Of a DNA stretch of 64,000 bases, positions 9,288 to 17,005 are shown one piece after another. The position numbers were made by a program, and so were the translations under genes. The notes below the pieces were generated by a model. That model did no database searches, was not told the origin of the DNA, and saw nothing but the letters and a program-made list of their open reading frames with translations. The stretch is from Bacteroidota bacterium (GTDB lineage Bacteria > Bacteroidota > Bacteroidia > Bacteroidales > Prolixibacteraceae), in contig JAHEYU010000010.1 in assembly GCA_023251435.1 (NCBI GenBank), positions 1 to 64,000 of the forward strand, written 5' to 3'. Each line of letters begins with the position of its first letter. Positions within the stretch are counted from its first letter, which is position 1.

Positions 9288-9770
9288 ATGCAGATTGATT
9301 TATCAAAAATTCGGGTTCGCGAAATCACAATTGGTGAGGTTGATTTACTGACAACTTACCGGCTTGCATATCTTACTGAAATGCAGGGCGAGCGAAACGA
9401 AGAATACCAACAAAAGCTAAAAACCGACCTCAACCGGTATTTTTCTGAAGCTTTGGCAGAAGATCGCTTCTTTGCTTTTTTAGCCGAACAGGAGGGTGAA
9501 ATTTTGAGCTTTGGGGCAATGGTAATCAAAAAAATCCCGGGCGATTTCAATCAATCGTCGTATCTCGAAGGAGACATTCTGAACATGTACACGGTTCCTT
9601 TTGCACGGCGTAAAGGCATTTCGGCCATAATATTGCAGGAACTCGTGAATGAAGCCCACAACAGGGGAATTAGCAAAATATCGCTGCACACTTCTAAAGA
9701 AGGGGAAAAATTGTACCGAAAATTTGGATTTGCAGAACCGATTTATCCTGTATTGGAATTATGTTTGTAA
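9288..9770 (+). CDS. GNAT family N-acetyltransferase
   Basis: 160 residues with the GNAT fold. An N-terminal 'IRVREITIGEVDLLTTYR' strand-helix is followed by a central strand 'FGAMVIKK' and an acetyl-CoA pyrophosphate-binding region 'MYTVPFARRKGISAIILQEL', which fits the Q/RxxGxG/A motif in a variant form. The C-terminal 'LHTSKEGEKLYRKFGF' is typical of the family. The substrate is not predictable. It may be single or co-transcribed with the SpoIID gene 89 bp downstream. Confidence 0.85.
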   Translation: MQIDLSKIRVREITIGEVDLLTTYRLAYLTEMQGERNEEYQQKLKTDLNRYFSEALAEDRFFAFLAEQEGEILSFGAMVIKKIPGDFNQSSYLEGDILNMYTVPFARRKGISAIILQELVNEAHNRGISKISLHTSKEGEKLYRKFGFAEPIYPVLELCL

Positions 9771-9859
9771 AATAAAGTGGGTGAAAGCCTGGAAGAATAA
9801 CCAATAATGAATGTTCAATAACCAATATCCAAATCAAAACATGAAAACTGGAACTTATT

Positions 9860-11191
9860 ATGAATGAACCACAATTAAGCATAGGCATCATGTATCAGCC
9901 GGAAATCATTTTCAGGCTGAACGAAAGGTATTTATTGGCTCCCAACGGCGTTCCGTTTGACAAACTGCACAAGGTGAATTATCGTGACGGTAAAATCTGG
10001 CTCGACGATGAAATGACAGACGAAGATTTTCTCCTTTTCGAGCCTGTTCGTTATCACGAAGCTTCGTTTGAATTGAACGACGTTACCATTGGGATAAAAT
10101 TCCATTGGGAACGAAAAGAAGATCAAACCTTTAAAGGTTCTCTGAAAATAATTATTGAAGATGAAAAACTGACTGCCATAAATATTCTTCCGCTCGAAGA
10201 TTACCTGATCAGCGTAATTTCGTCGGAAATGAGTGCGACCAGTAGCATGGAACTGCTTAAAGCTCACGCCATCACTTCGCGCTCATGGTTGCTGGCACAA
10301 ACGATAAAAAGCAAAGCGTTGCAACACTCAGAAAATTCATACCAGTCCGTTACAGAAACTCCGGAAGAATACATCCGCTGGTACGACCGCGAAGACCACC
10401 TGAATTTTGATGTATGTGGCGACGACCATTGCCAGCGCTACCAGGGAATTACACGGCAATCGACTCCTCAGGTTGAACAGGCTATTTCCGAAACACGTGG
10501 TATGTTGCTGATGGATGGTGAAAATGTTTGCGATGCCCGTTTTTCGAAAAGCTGCGGTGGAATTGCCGAAACTTTCGAAAATGTTTGGGAACCCGAAGTT
10601 CATTCCTATTTACAAGCTATTATTGACAATCCAGATACTCCGGAAGGTTTTGACACTGATCTGACAAATGAAGCTGCTGCAGATAAATGGATCAGAAATG
10701 CTCCGGAGTCATTCTGCAACACACGCGACAAAGAGGTTCTTTCTCAGGTTTTGAATGATTACGATCAGGAAACCAAAGATTTTTACCGGTGGAGCCTAAC
10801 CTATCAGCAAGCAGATCTGGCAGAATTGATCGCCAGAAAATCAGGAAGAGATTTTGGTGCGATCCTCGATTTGATTCCGATAGAACGCGGAAAATCGGGT
10901 CGCCTGAAAAAGCTGAAAATTGTGGGCAGCAAACTCACGTTGACGATTGGGAAAGAACTTGAAATCCGCAAAACATTGTCAGAATCGCATTTATACAGCT
11001 CTGCTTTTGTGGTGGATAAACTAAACGTGGAAAATGGCATTCCCGGCGAATTTGTCCTAACCGGCGCAGGCTGGGGACACGGCGTTGGCCTTTGCCAGAT
11101 TGGAGCTGCCATGATGGGAGCAAAGGGTTACAAATACGACGAAATTTTACTGCACTACTTCCGTGGCGCAACAATCTCGAAAGAATATTAG
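9860..11191 (+). CDS. SpoIID/LytB domain protein
   Basis: 443 residues. The SpoIID/LytB core is recognisable from 'PLEDYLISVISSEM' (about 112-126) with the catalytic-type Glu and 'LKAHAITSRSWLLAQ', through to the C-terminal 'AGWGHGVGLCQIGAAMMG'. SpoIID is a lytic transglycosylase acting on denuded glycan, and LytB is an amidase enhancer. Bacteroidota proteins of this type are linked to peptidoglycan turnover. No clear signal peptide is seen at this start, so either the protein acts in the cytoplasm on imported muropeptides or the start is wrong. The next gene is an AmpG-like carrier, which supports a recycling role (inference). Confidence 0.85.
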   Translation: MNEPQLSIGIMYQPEIIFRLNERYLLAPNGVPFDKLHKVNYRDGKIWLDDEMTDEDFLLFEPVRYHEASFELNDVTIGIKFHWERKEDQTFKGSLKIIIEDEKLTAINILPLEDYLISVISSEMSATSSMELLKAHAITSRSWLLAQTIKSKALQHSENSYQSVTETPEEYIRWYDREDHLNFDVCGDDHCQRYQGITRQSTPQVEQAISETRGMLLMDGENVCDARFSKSCGGIAETFENVWEPEVHSYLQAIIDNPDTPEGFDTDLTNEAAADKWIRNAPESFCNTRDKEVLSQVLNDYDQETKDFYRWSLTYQQADLAELIARKSGRDFGAILDLIPIERGKSGRLKKLKIVGSKLTLTIGKELEIRKTLSESHLYSSAFVVDKLNVENGIPGEFVLTGAGWGHGVGLCQIGAAMMGAKGYKYDEILLHYFRGATISKEY

Positions 11192-11292
11192 TTAGTCATT
11201 GATTGTCAATTGCTTCGCGTCACTATTGGTCATTCGCGTCGCAAACAATCACTGACTACAAATGACTATTGAATAACAACTAAATGACTAAA
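11192..11292. repeat. GTCATT-type imperfect hairpin repeat, copy 2
   Basis: TTAGTCATTGATTGT (11192-11206) pairs with ACAATCACTGACTAC (11245-11259), 13 of 15 positions. Further units, AATGACTATTG and AAATGACTAA, run on into the first codons of the downstream MFS gene. The arrangement resembles the copies at 8948 and 32143, although here the left arm also contains TTCGCGTC/CGCGTCGC segments. Confidence 0.55.
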
Positions 11293-13194
11293 ATAATTGC
11301 ACCAATGACTAATAACACGACCTCCTCCGCTCCGAAACAACGCAACCCATGGGCATGGATTCCATCGCTATATTTTGCTGAAGGAATTCCTTATGTTGTT
11401 GTAATGACCGTATCGGTCATCATGTTCAAACGTTTGGGAATTTCTAATGCCGACATTGCCTTATATACAGGCTGGCTTTATTTGCCTTGGGTAATAAAAC
11501 CGCTTTGGAGCCCAATTGTGGATTTGCTGAAAACCAAACGTTGGTGGATTATTATCATGCAGCTAATAATTGGTGCGGCACTGGGAGGGATTGCGCTGGC
11601 CATACCGTTACCTGCTTTCTTCAAAGTAACGCTTATATTTATGTGGTTGCTGGCTTTCAGTTCCGCCACTCACGACATTGCCGCCGATGGTTTTTACATG
11701 CTGGGTCTCAATGAACACCAGCAAGCCTATTTTGTGGGAATCCGCAGTACTTTTTACCGCATTGCCATGATTACCGGCCAGGGATTGCTTATCATTCTTG
11801 CCGGATTCTTTGAGACTTCCACCGGATTGCCACCTGTAGAAATCAACGCTCTGGCAAACCCGTCATTCTCCAAAGAGATTCGGCTTCCTGATGTTCCTCA
11901 AAATTCGGAATCCATTACTGAAGAAAGCTATTTCGTAGTGTTTCCTGAAAAAGCTGAATTGTCAACCCAAAATATTGCAAGTTCGCAGCTCGATTCAATC
12001 CGAAAAGTGGTTTCAATACACAATCAGGAGAATGGATTTGTAATCAATCAGTCGGCTCAGTCAAAAAACCGGAACGGCAAAATTGAGGGTTCATGGTGGA
12101 GCGAGCATGTTTCCGGCCCGCTAAGAGAATTTCTGTATTATAATTTTGGTGTTAAAAAACCGGTGATTGCCGGAAATACGCTAACCGGTAATGTGAGTGT
12201 GGTTGCTATAAAACTGAGTTCAAAGCCTGAAGAAAACAAAGAAATGGTGCTGAATCTCAAGTTCAGGAACGGAGATAAAAGCATTGGTTTGCTCGAAGGA
12301 GAACGCCTCACATTCAATTCGTTGAACTACGATAAACCAGCTTACGTACTTTTTCAGTGCGACCCTAAACTTACCCGTCCAACTGAAGCGGTTTTTAAAG
12401 GAACTTCAGGAAACATTCATTTGGCATGGAGTATCACCTTTATTATTCTGGCAGGTATGTTCATTTTATTCTCTGTTTATCACCGGTTCATTTTACCACA
12501 CCCGGCAACCGACAAGCAAGCTGCAGAACATCAGAACCTGTTCAAAGAATTCTTTATGACTTTCGGATCATTTTTCAAAAGAAAAGACATTGGCTTAATC
12601 CTTTCGTTTCTGTTGCTTTATCGTTTGGGCGAATCTCAAATCGTTAAAATGGCTTCACCGTTTATGCTAGATCCGCGCAACATCGGAGGACTTGGTTTAA
12701 CAACCGGAGATGTCGGACTTCTGTACGGAACTTTTGGAATTCTGGCCCTTACAGCCGGAGGAATTTTGGGTGGAATTGCGGCATCGCGTAAAGGTTTGAA
12801 ATACTGGTTATGGTGGATGGCTTTAGCTATAAACCTGCCTCATCTGGCATACGTTTACCTGGCTTATGTGCAGCCTGAAAATCAATTGATCATTGGTCTA
12901 TGCGCGGCTATCGAACAATTCAGCTATGGATTTGGATTCACAGCCTACATGCTTTTCATGATTTATATTTCGGAAGGGAAACACAAAACTGCCCATTTCG
13001 CTATTGCCACCGGATTTATGGCTCTGGGCATGATGATACCCGGCATGTTCTCCGGATGGTTGCAGGAAATTATAGGCTACCAACATTTCTTTGTTTGGGT
13101 AATGTTGTGTATGATTCCAGGACTTATACCAGTTTTCTTCGTAAAAATTAATCCCGAATTCGGCATCAAGAAGAAGGAAACAGAACAATCCTGA
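11284..13194 (+). CDS. AmpG-like MFS transporter with large periplasmic insert
   Basis: 636 residues, well above the usual length of about 420. The first five transmembrane helices (about 16-175) resemble AmpG-type muropeptide permeases ('SLYFAEGIPY', 'YTGWLYLPWVIKPLWSP', 'SSATHDIAADGFY'). Helices 6-12 follow from about 380 ('RLGESQIVKMASPFML', 'GLLYGTFGILALTAGG'). About 200 soluble residues (177-378) are inserted between helices 5 and 6; with an N-in topology this loop is periplasmic. AmpG imports anhydro-muropeptides for cell-wall recycling, and the adjacent SpoIID-like gene fits that. The first ATG lies in a GTCATT repeat; a second ATG at 11305 could be the real start. Confidence 0.85.
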   Translation: MTKIIAPMTNNTTSSAPKQRNPWAWIPSLYFAEGIPYVVVMTVSVIMFKRLGISNADIALYTGWLYLPWVIKPLWSPIVDLLKTKRWWIIIMQLIIGAALGGIALAIPLPAFFKVTLIFMWLLAFSSATHDIAADGFYMLGLNEHQQAYFVGIRSTFYRIAMITGQGLLIILAGFFETSTGLPPVEINALANPSFSKEIRLPDVPQNSESITEESYFVVFPEKAELSTQNIASSQLDSIRKVVSIHNQENGFVINQSAQSKNRNGKIEGSWWSEHVSGPLREFLYYNFGVKKPVIAGNTLTGNVSVVAIKLSSKPEENKEMVLNLKFRNGDKSIGLLEGERLTFNSLNYDKPAYVLFQCDPKLTRPTEAVFKGTSGNIHLAWSITFIILAGMFILFSVYHRFILPHPATDKQAAEHQNLFKEFFMTFGSFFKRKDIGLILSFLLLYRLGESQIVKMASPFMLDPRNIGGLGLTTGDVGLLYGTFGILALTAGGILGGIAASRKGLKYWLWWMALAINLPHLAYVYLAYVQPENQLIIGLCAAIEQFSYGFGFTAYMLFMIYISEGKHKTAHFAIATGFMALGMMIPGMFSGWLQEIIGYQHFFVWVMLCMIPGLIPVFFVKINPEFGIKKKETEQS

Positions 13195-13226
13195 ACTTTA
13201 TAAAACAGAGACCAAAACTTAGCTTC

Positions 13227-13331
13227 ATGGAAAACCTGAACACCTTCGATCAACTATTGAATTACCCGGTCAATAATAAAATAGAGTATGAAACCCATCG
13301 CAGTGAAAAAGGTTTTCATTTTGCCCAATGA
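13227..13331 (+). other. 34-codon ORF overlapping the start of the next gene
   Basis: A complete ATG-to-TGA frame (34 residues, beginning MENLNTFDQLLNYPVNNK) runs into the next gene in a different frame. Its codon use looks coding-like. It may be a true small peptide, a translational leader, or the severed N-terminus of the following gene. No family was recognised. Confidence 0.25.
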
Positions 13332-13671
13332 TCCAATTCTGAATACAAAATACATTGCTTTTAAAATGCAAAACCTGATGTTTTGCGCTTATGATTCTTA
13401 TGTTGCCAAAGCTGGTTCAACACAAACGTTTACTGGTGTTTATTGCCCTATTCGCCTGAAGCCTGAAATGGAACTGGAGAAATACATCAATCCAATAAAA
13501 CTGATCATTCAGCACAATTATATTCCCATCATCAGCGAATTAAAAGGCAAACAGGTGATCGGGCTGGAAACCAATCAATGGATTAGTAAAAAGGAAGAGG
13601 TGGATCAGTTTCTGAATCTGGGAGACATACTAATTAAAAGCATTATTAAAGCAAGTGAACGGTTCTTTTAA
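13288..13671 (+). CDS. Hypothetical protein
   Basis: 127 residues with no signal peptide or membrane helix and no family I can name. The sequence is mixed alpha/beta, with a Cys-containing centre ('MFCAYDSYVAKAGSTQTF', 'YCPIRL') and a helical C-terminus ('FLNLGDILIKSIIKASERFF'). The start ATG lies inside an overlapping 34-codon ORF in another frame, so the N-terminus may be altered by a frameshift. It sits 93 bp after the MFS gene on the same strand. Confidence 0.5.
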   Translation: MKPIAVKKVFILPNDPILNTKYIAFKMQNLMFCAYDSYVAKAGSTQTFTGVYCPIRLKPEMELEKYINPIKLIIQHNYIPIISELKGKQVIGLETNQWISKKEEVDQFLNLGDILIKSIIKASERFF

Positions 13672-13773
13672 AATATGCTGAAGTTAAATAAATTTACAAA
13701 CGGATAGCAATTTATCAAACAAAATAGTTTAACTTGCGACTATGATAAACAAATAGTTTGCTTAAATTTTAAA

Positions 13774-13833
13774 ATGGCAAAAAGTGGAATCCGAAAACCA
13801 CCAATCAAACGGGGCGCTGCCGAAAAGCCTTAA
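13774..13833 (+). other. 19-codon basic micro-ORF
   Basis: ATG to TAA, encoding a Lys/Arg/Pro-rich 19-mer (MAKSGIRKPPIKRGAAEKP), 30 bp upstream of the TM2-domain gene. It could be a leader peptide or chance. No independent support. Confidence 0.15.
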
Positions 13834-13863
13834 GAGTAGGAACAAAAAACACAAACTAACTTT

Positions 13864-14202
13864 ATGGAATCACAGAAAGTCGACATGTTCATCATGACCA
13901 ATGCCAAGTATTTTGAAAGTTATCAGATCAACGGAATCCGTGAAAGCCTGATTGCCCTGGATGATTCAAAGTGGGCAATGATTTCATCTATTCAACTGAA
14001 AGATCCAACTATAAGTTTAATCATTTCAATATTAGCCGGTCATTTTGGAATCGATCGCTTCATTATTGGAGATACCGGTTTAGGAATAGCAAAGCTTTTA
14101 ACTTGTGGTGGACTAGGATTTTGGACCATTATCGACTGGTTCTTGATTATGGGTGCAACCCGCGAAAAAAACATGCAGAAAATCCAGCAACTTCTTTATT
14201 AA
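13864..14202 (+). CDS. TM2 domain-containing membrane protein
   Basis: 112 residues. After a soluble N-terminal segment (about 1-55) comes a TM2 domain: a helix 'SLIISILAGHFGIDRFIIGD' with the family's G-x-D-R-F/Y turn, then 'GIAKLLTCGGLGFWTIIDWFLIM'. TM2 proteins have two short membrane helices joined by this conserved loop, and their bacterial role is largely unknown. It begins a run of four tightly packed genes that continues with DUF2752 6 bp later. Confidence 0.85.
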   Translation: MESQKVDMFIMTNAKYFESYQINGIRESLIALDDSKWAMISSIQLKDPTISLIISILAGHFGIDRFIIGDTGLGIAKLLTCGGLGFWTIIDWFLIMGATREKNMQKIQQLLY

Positions 14203-14208
14203 TCCGAT

Positions 14209-14619
14209 ATGGGCAGAAACAAGTTGTATGTACTTTTGTCAACGGCTTGTGCAGCAGGATACATCTGGCTGATACTGACTTACCACCGAAATATATCTTT
14301 ATCTCTCGAACCCGGTGTTTGTTTATTTAAGCGTGTCACAGGAGTACCCTGCCCTTCTTGTGGCTCAACAAGGTCTGTCCTGTCAATTCTGAAAGGCGAT
14401 TTCGCTGAAGCAATACTCTGGAATCCTTTTGGAATTATACTTTCATTCATTTTAGTGGTCTTTCCGGTTTGGATTATCTTCGATGTTCTGAGTCGTAAAA
14501 ACACACTATACAATTTTTATAACCGCACCGAACTTGTTCTGAAACGAAAATGGATTGCCATCCCGGCCATCCTGCTCGTACTTCTGAATTGGATTTGGAA
14601 CATTGCCAAAGGTCTATGA
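14209..14619 (+). CDS. DUF2752 membrane protein
   Basis: 136 residues with about three transmembrane helices and the DUF2752 signature: 'CLFKRVTGVPCPSCGSTRS' containing the C-P-x-C-G-x-T-R core (about 41-57), followed by 'GDFAEAILWNPFGIIL'. The cysteine pair could bind metal or form a redox disulfide (inference). It lies 6 bp after the TM2 gene, and its stop overlaps the next start as ATGA. DUF2752 and TM2 genes often occur together in Bacteroidota. Confidence 0.85.
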   Translation: MGRNKLYVLLSTACAAGYIWLILTYHRNISLSLEPGVCLFKRVTGVPCPSCGSTRSVLSILKGDFAEAILWNPFGIILSFILVVFPVWIIFDVLSRKNTLYNFYNRTELVLKRKWIAIPAILLVLLNWIWNIAKGL

Positions 14620-15050
14620 TTGCCACCACAAATTTTCAATACCAGCCCGATGAACACGAACTGGAAAAAGCTTCGAACAGTTACGTCATGTCGCTGATTG
14701 CCATTATGGGCGGATTACCTTTGCCCATCATCAACCTCATAGCCACCTTCATATTTTATCTCGGGAACCTGAAAGGAACTTATTTTGTTCGGTGGCATTG
14801 TATGCAGGCACTGCTGTCACAATTATTCTTGTTACCCTTTAACAGTGTAGGTTTCTGGTGGACCATCTCCATTATTTTTACTCCTGAAAGCATTACCAAC
14901 AACTATATCGCCTACATCATTACCATCTTTGTTTTCAACCTCACCGAGTTTATCGGAACCATTTATACCGCTGTTGTTACCAGAAAAGGACGACACGTTG
15001 AATGGTGGGTAATTGGTGGACTAACTCATTTAATCTGCAAGGACAAATGA
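14616..15050 (+). CDS. DUF4870-like small membrane protein
   Basis: 144 residues from an ATG that overlaps the preceding stop (ATGA), the preferred start over a longer frame beginning at 14550. Three to four hydrophobic helices with 'LSQLFLLPFN' and 'IGTIYTAVVTRKGRHVEWW' resemble the DUF4870/Tic20-like group. An N-terminal soluble stretch of about 25 residues precedes the first helix. Its stop again overlaps the next start by ATGA, giving translational coupling to the M48 protease. Confidence 0.65.
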   Translation: MIATTNFQYQPDEHELEKASNSYVMSLIAIMGGLPLPIINLIATFIFYLGNLKGTYFVRWHCMQALLSQLFLLPFNSVGFWWTISIIFTPESITNNYIAYIITIFVFNLTEFIGTIYTAVVTRKGRHVEWWVIGGLTHLICKDK

Positions 15051-15841
15051 AAAAAATACTCATCGAACTGGTACTAACGGTTGCCATGATGGCTGCGGTA
15101 TGGTTCGGATTATCGCAGGTTGACTGGATGAAACTTTTAAAAATTGAGCAAACCACCCAAAATACCGAAGAGAAAATTGGCGATTTATTCTGGAAGATTC
15201 TGAAGAGTTCGGAAACCGAAATAAGTTCGGATTCGATCGTTGCACCGGTCGATTCCATGCTCACCCGCATTTGCACCACCAACACAATTGACCGAAAAAA
15301 AGTAAAACTTCACTTGCTCCGGAAAGACGAGATCAATGCATTTGCGCTGCCCAACAACCATTTGGTAATATATTCGGGTTTGATTGCTGCCTGTGAAAAC
15401 GAAGCCGAATTGTATGGCGTGATCGGGCACGAACTGGCGCATATAGAAAAGAATCATGTAATGAATAAACTGATCAAGGAAGTTGGTTTGTCTGTACTAA
15501 TTTCAATGACTACCGGAAACGGGAATGCTGATGTGATAAAAGAAGCCATCAAGCATTTGTCGTCAACCGCTTACGACCGAAGCCTGGAAACCGAAGCCGA
15601 CCTCGCTGCCGCTGACTACCTGATAAAAGCCGGGATCGACCCCGAACCCTTTGCCAATTTCCTTTACCGGTTGGCCGACGAAACCAAACATTTACCCAGC
15701 CAAATCTACTGGATCAGCACCCACCCCGAATCGAAAGAACGTGCCGGGGAAATTATTAAACACATCCAAGACAAAAGCTTCCCAAAGGCAGAAGCAAAGG
15801 ATAGTTTGAGGTTTGAGGGGTTGAAGGAAAGGGTAAAATAA
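15047..15841 (+). CDS. M48-family zinc metalloprotease
   Basis: 264 residues from the ATG that overlaps the upstream stop. One N-terminal transmembrane helix (about 5-22) anchors a peptidase M48 domain. The zinc motif is HELAH (His128, Glu129, His132) in 'GVIGHELAHIEKNHVM', and the third ligand is Glu183 in 'ETEADLAAADYLI'. 'NAFALPNNHLVIYSGLI' is the family's substrate-side strand. M48 members include HtpX (inner membrane quality control) and BepA (outer-membrane assembly); the single anchor and likely periplasmic domain suit a BepA-like role. The three small membrane proteins ahead of it may be partners or substrates (inference). Confidence 0.9.
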   Translation: MKKILIELVLTVAMMAAVWFGLSQVDWMKLLKIEQTTQNTEEKIGDLFWKILKSSETEISSDSIVAPVDSMLTRICTTNTIDRKKVKLHLLRKDEINAFALPNNHLVIYSGLIAACENEAELYGVIGHELAHIEKNHVMNKLIKEVGLSVLISMTTGNGNADVIKEAIKHLSSTAYDRSLETEADLAAADYLIKAGIDPEPFANFLYRLADETKHLPSQIYWISTHPESKERAGEIIKHIQDKSFPKAEAKDSLRFEGLKERVK

Positions 15842-15909
15842 GGGAGCGAGAAACAAAATTTTTGAACAACTGCTAGAAAATTGAACCCTTAAAATAACGA
15901 AAATGTATC

Positions 15910-16143
15910 TTGCGATTAAAAAGTGTAAACCCACAGGAAAACTACCTATTACTCCTAACATTCGAAAATGGAGAAATAAGGCAATTTGACATGAAACCTT
16001 ATCTCGATTTGGGTATATTTCAGGAACTGAAAGATTTAAAGCTGTTTCAAACAGTGCGAACAAGTTTTGATACGATCGAATGGGCCAATGAAGCCGATCT
16101 TGATCCGGAACTATTATATCAGAAAAGCATACGCCTGGAATAG
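15910..16143 (+). CDS. DUF2442 domain protein, N-terminal frame apparently shifted
   Basis: 77 residues: 'NYLLLLTFENGEIRQFDMKPYLDLG' and 'DTIEWANEADLDPELLYQKS' (each within one stretch of the protein) are typical of DUF2442, small proteins often found near toxin-antitoxin genes. In this frame only a TTG start (15910) exists. A good ATG lies at 15903 in another frame (M-Y-L-A-I-K-K), and dropping one A from the A5 run at 15918-15922 joins the two into the N-terminus expected of the family. That suggests a frameshift, a homopolymer sequencing error or slippage. The gene ends 1 bp before the stop of a flavoprotein remnant on the other strand. Confidence 0.65.
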   Translation: MRLKSVNPQENYLLLLTFENGEIRQFDMKPYLDLGIFQELKDLKLFQTVRTSFDTIEWANEADLDPELLYQKSIRLE

Positions 16144-16144
16144 T

Positions 16145-16282
16145 TTACACCAACCTCTTAATCACCCAGGCCATGTTTTCGCCTAAAGTTCGCATGGTTT
16201 GCATGCCTTCTTCGTCGTTCAGCACATCGCCCGGAGCGCCGCCAAAGGCAAAATTCCAGTAACTCGATCCGGGGATAATCAT
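16145..16282 (-). pseudogene. 3' remnant of an iron-sulfur flavoprotein gene
   Basis: On the minus strand this 138-nt piece encodes 45 residues, [18 protein letters not shown] to the stop, that match the C-terminus of the intact gene at 17006-17578 (39 of 45 residues; about 117 of 138 bases by hand count). Homology stops abruptly at base 16282. The two copies are in direct orientation and bracket the HEPN-MNT pair, so the intervening module probably arrived by insertion, or the segment was duplicated. Confidence 0.85.
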
Positions 16283-16330
16283 TTTTCGATAGTCAATTAT
16301 TTATTTTACCTTTGGAATAAAGTTTGACTA

Positions 16331-16717
16331 ATGAACGAAAAAACAAGATACTGGGTTGAGATATCAGACTATGATCTGGAAACAGCCGAAGCAATGCTGC
16401 GAAGCAAAAGATATCTTTACGTGGGATTTATGTGTCATCAAACAATAGAGAAAATTTTCAAAGCTAATTTCTCTGCCAAAAAATCGGAAACAGCTCCATA
16501 TTCACACAGTTTATCTTATTTAGCTAAGCAAGGTGGATTTTATGATTCTTTCACCGAAAGACAAAAAGATTTTATCGACCAGATTGAACCACTAAATATT
16601 GAGGCACGTTACCCCTCTCATAAAGAAAGACTACTGAAAAGTTTAACAGAAGAAAAGTGCAGTGAAATACTTCAAATGACGAAAGAACTACAGCAATGGA
16701 TAAAAGAGAAGCTATAA
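16331..16717 (+). CDS. HEPN-domain toxin of a HEPN-MNT pair
   Basis: 128 helical residues with the HEPN pattern: 'WVEISDYDLETAEAMLRSKRY' over two helices, 'GFMCHQTIEKIFKANF', 'YSHSLSYLAKQ' and 'NIEARYPSHKE'. HEPN proteins of this type are candidate RNases acting as toxins, or scaffolds neutralised by a partner nucleotidyltransferase. The canonical RNase motif Rx4-6H is not clean here; the nearest match is R93...H97, with three residues between. The gene overlaps the start of the MNT gene by 22 nt, so the two are translated together. Confidence 0.85.
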   Translation: MNEKTRYWVEISDYDLETAEAMLRSKRYLYVGFMCHQTIEKIFKANFSAKKSETAPYSHSLSYLAKQGGFYDSFTERQKDFIDQIEPLNIEARYPSHKERLLKSLTEEKCSEILQMTKELQQWIKEKL

Positions 16718-16998
16718 TTAAAGTCAGAGAATACAGCCATTTACTAAAAATTTATATTCCTCTGGAAAAGGTTTACCTTTTTGGATCCTATGCAAAAGAT
16801 TCTTACAGGGCAGACAGTGACATTGATGTTGCAATTGTAGTAAACCATTGGGAAGGGGATTATTTTTCAATTCAACCTTTATTATGGAAGCTGCGAAGGC
16901 AAATTGATGACAGGATTGAACCCATCCTGATAGAAAGAGATCAGGACAAAAGCGGATTTTTGAGTGAAATACTGAAATATGGCATTGAGGTAGCCTGA
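16696..16998 (+). CDS. MNT-type minimal nucleotidyltransferase antitoxin
   Basis: 100 residues with the pol-beta-type nucleotidyltransferase motif: G30-S31 in 'VYLFGSYAKDSYRADSDIDV', then D42 and D44 (GS-x10-DxD). In HEPN-MNT systems the MNT partner can neutralise the HEPN toxin by AMPylating it. The start ATG lies within the 3' end of the HEPN gene. It is separated by only 7 bp from the stop of the convergent flavoprotein gene. Confidence 0.85.
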   Translation: MDKREAIIKVREYSHLLKIYIPLEKVYLFGSYAKDSYRADSDIDVAIVVNHWEGDYFSIQPLLWKLRRQIDDRIEPILIERDQDKSGFLSEILKYGIEVA

Positions 16999-17005
16999 AG
17001 TCTTT

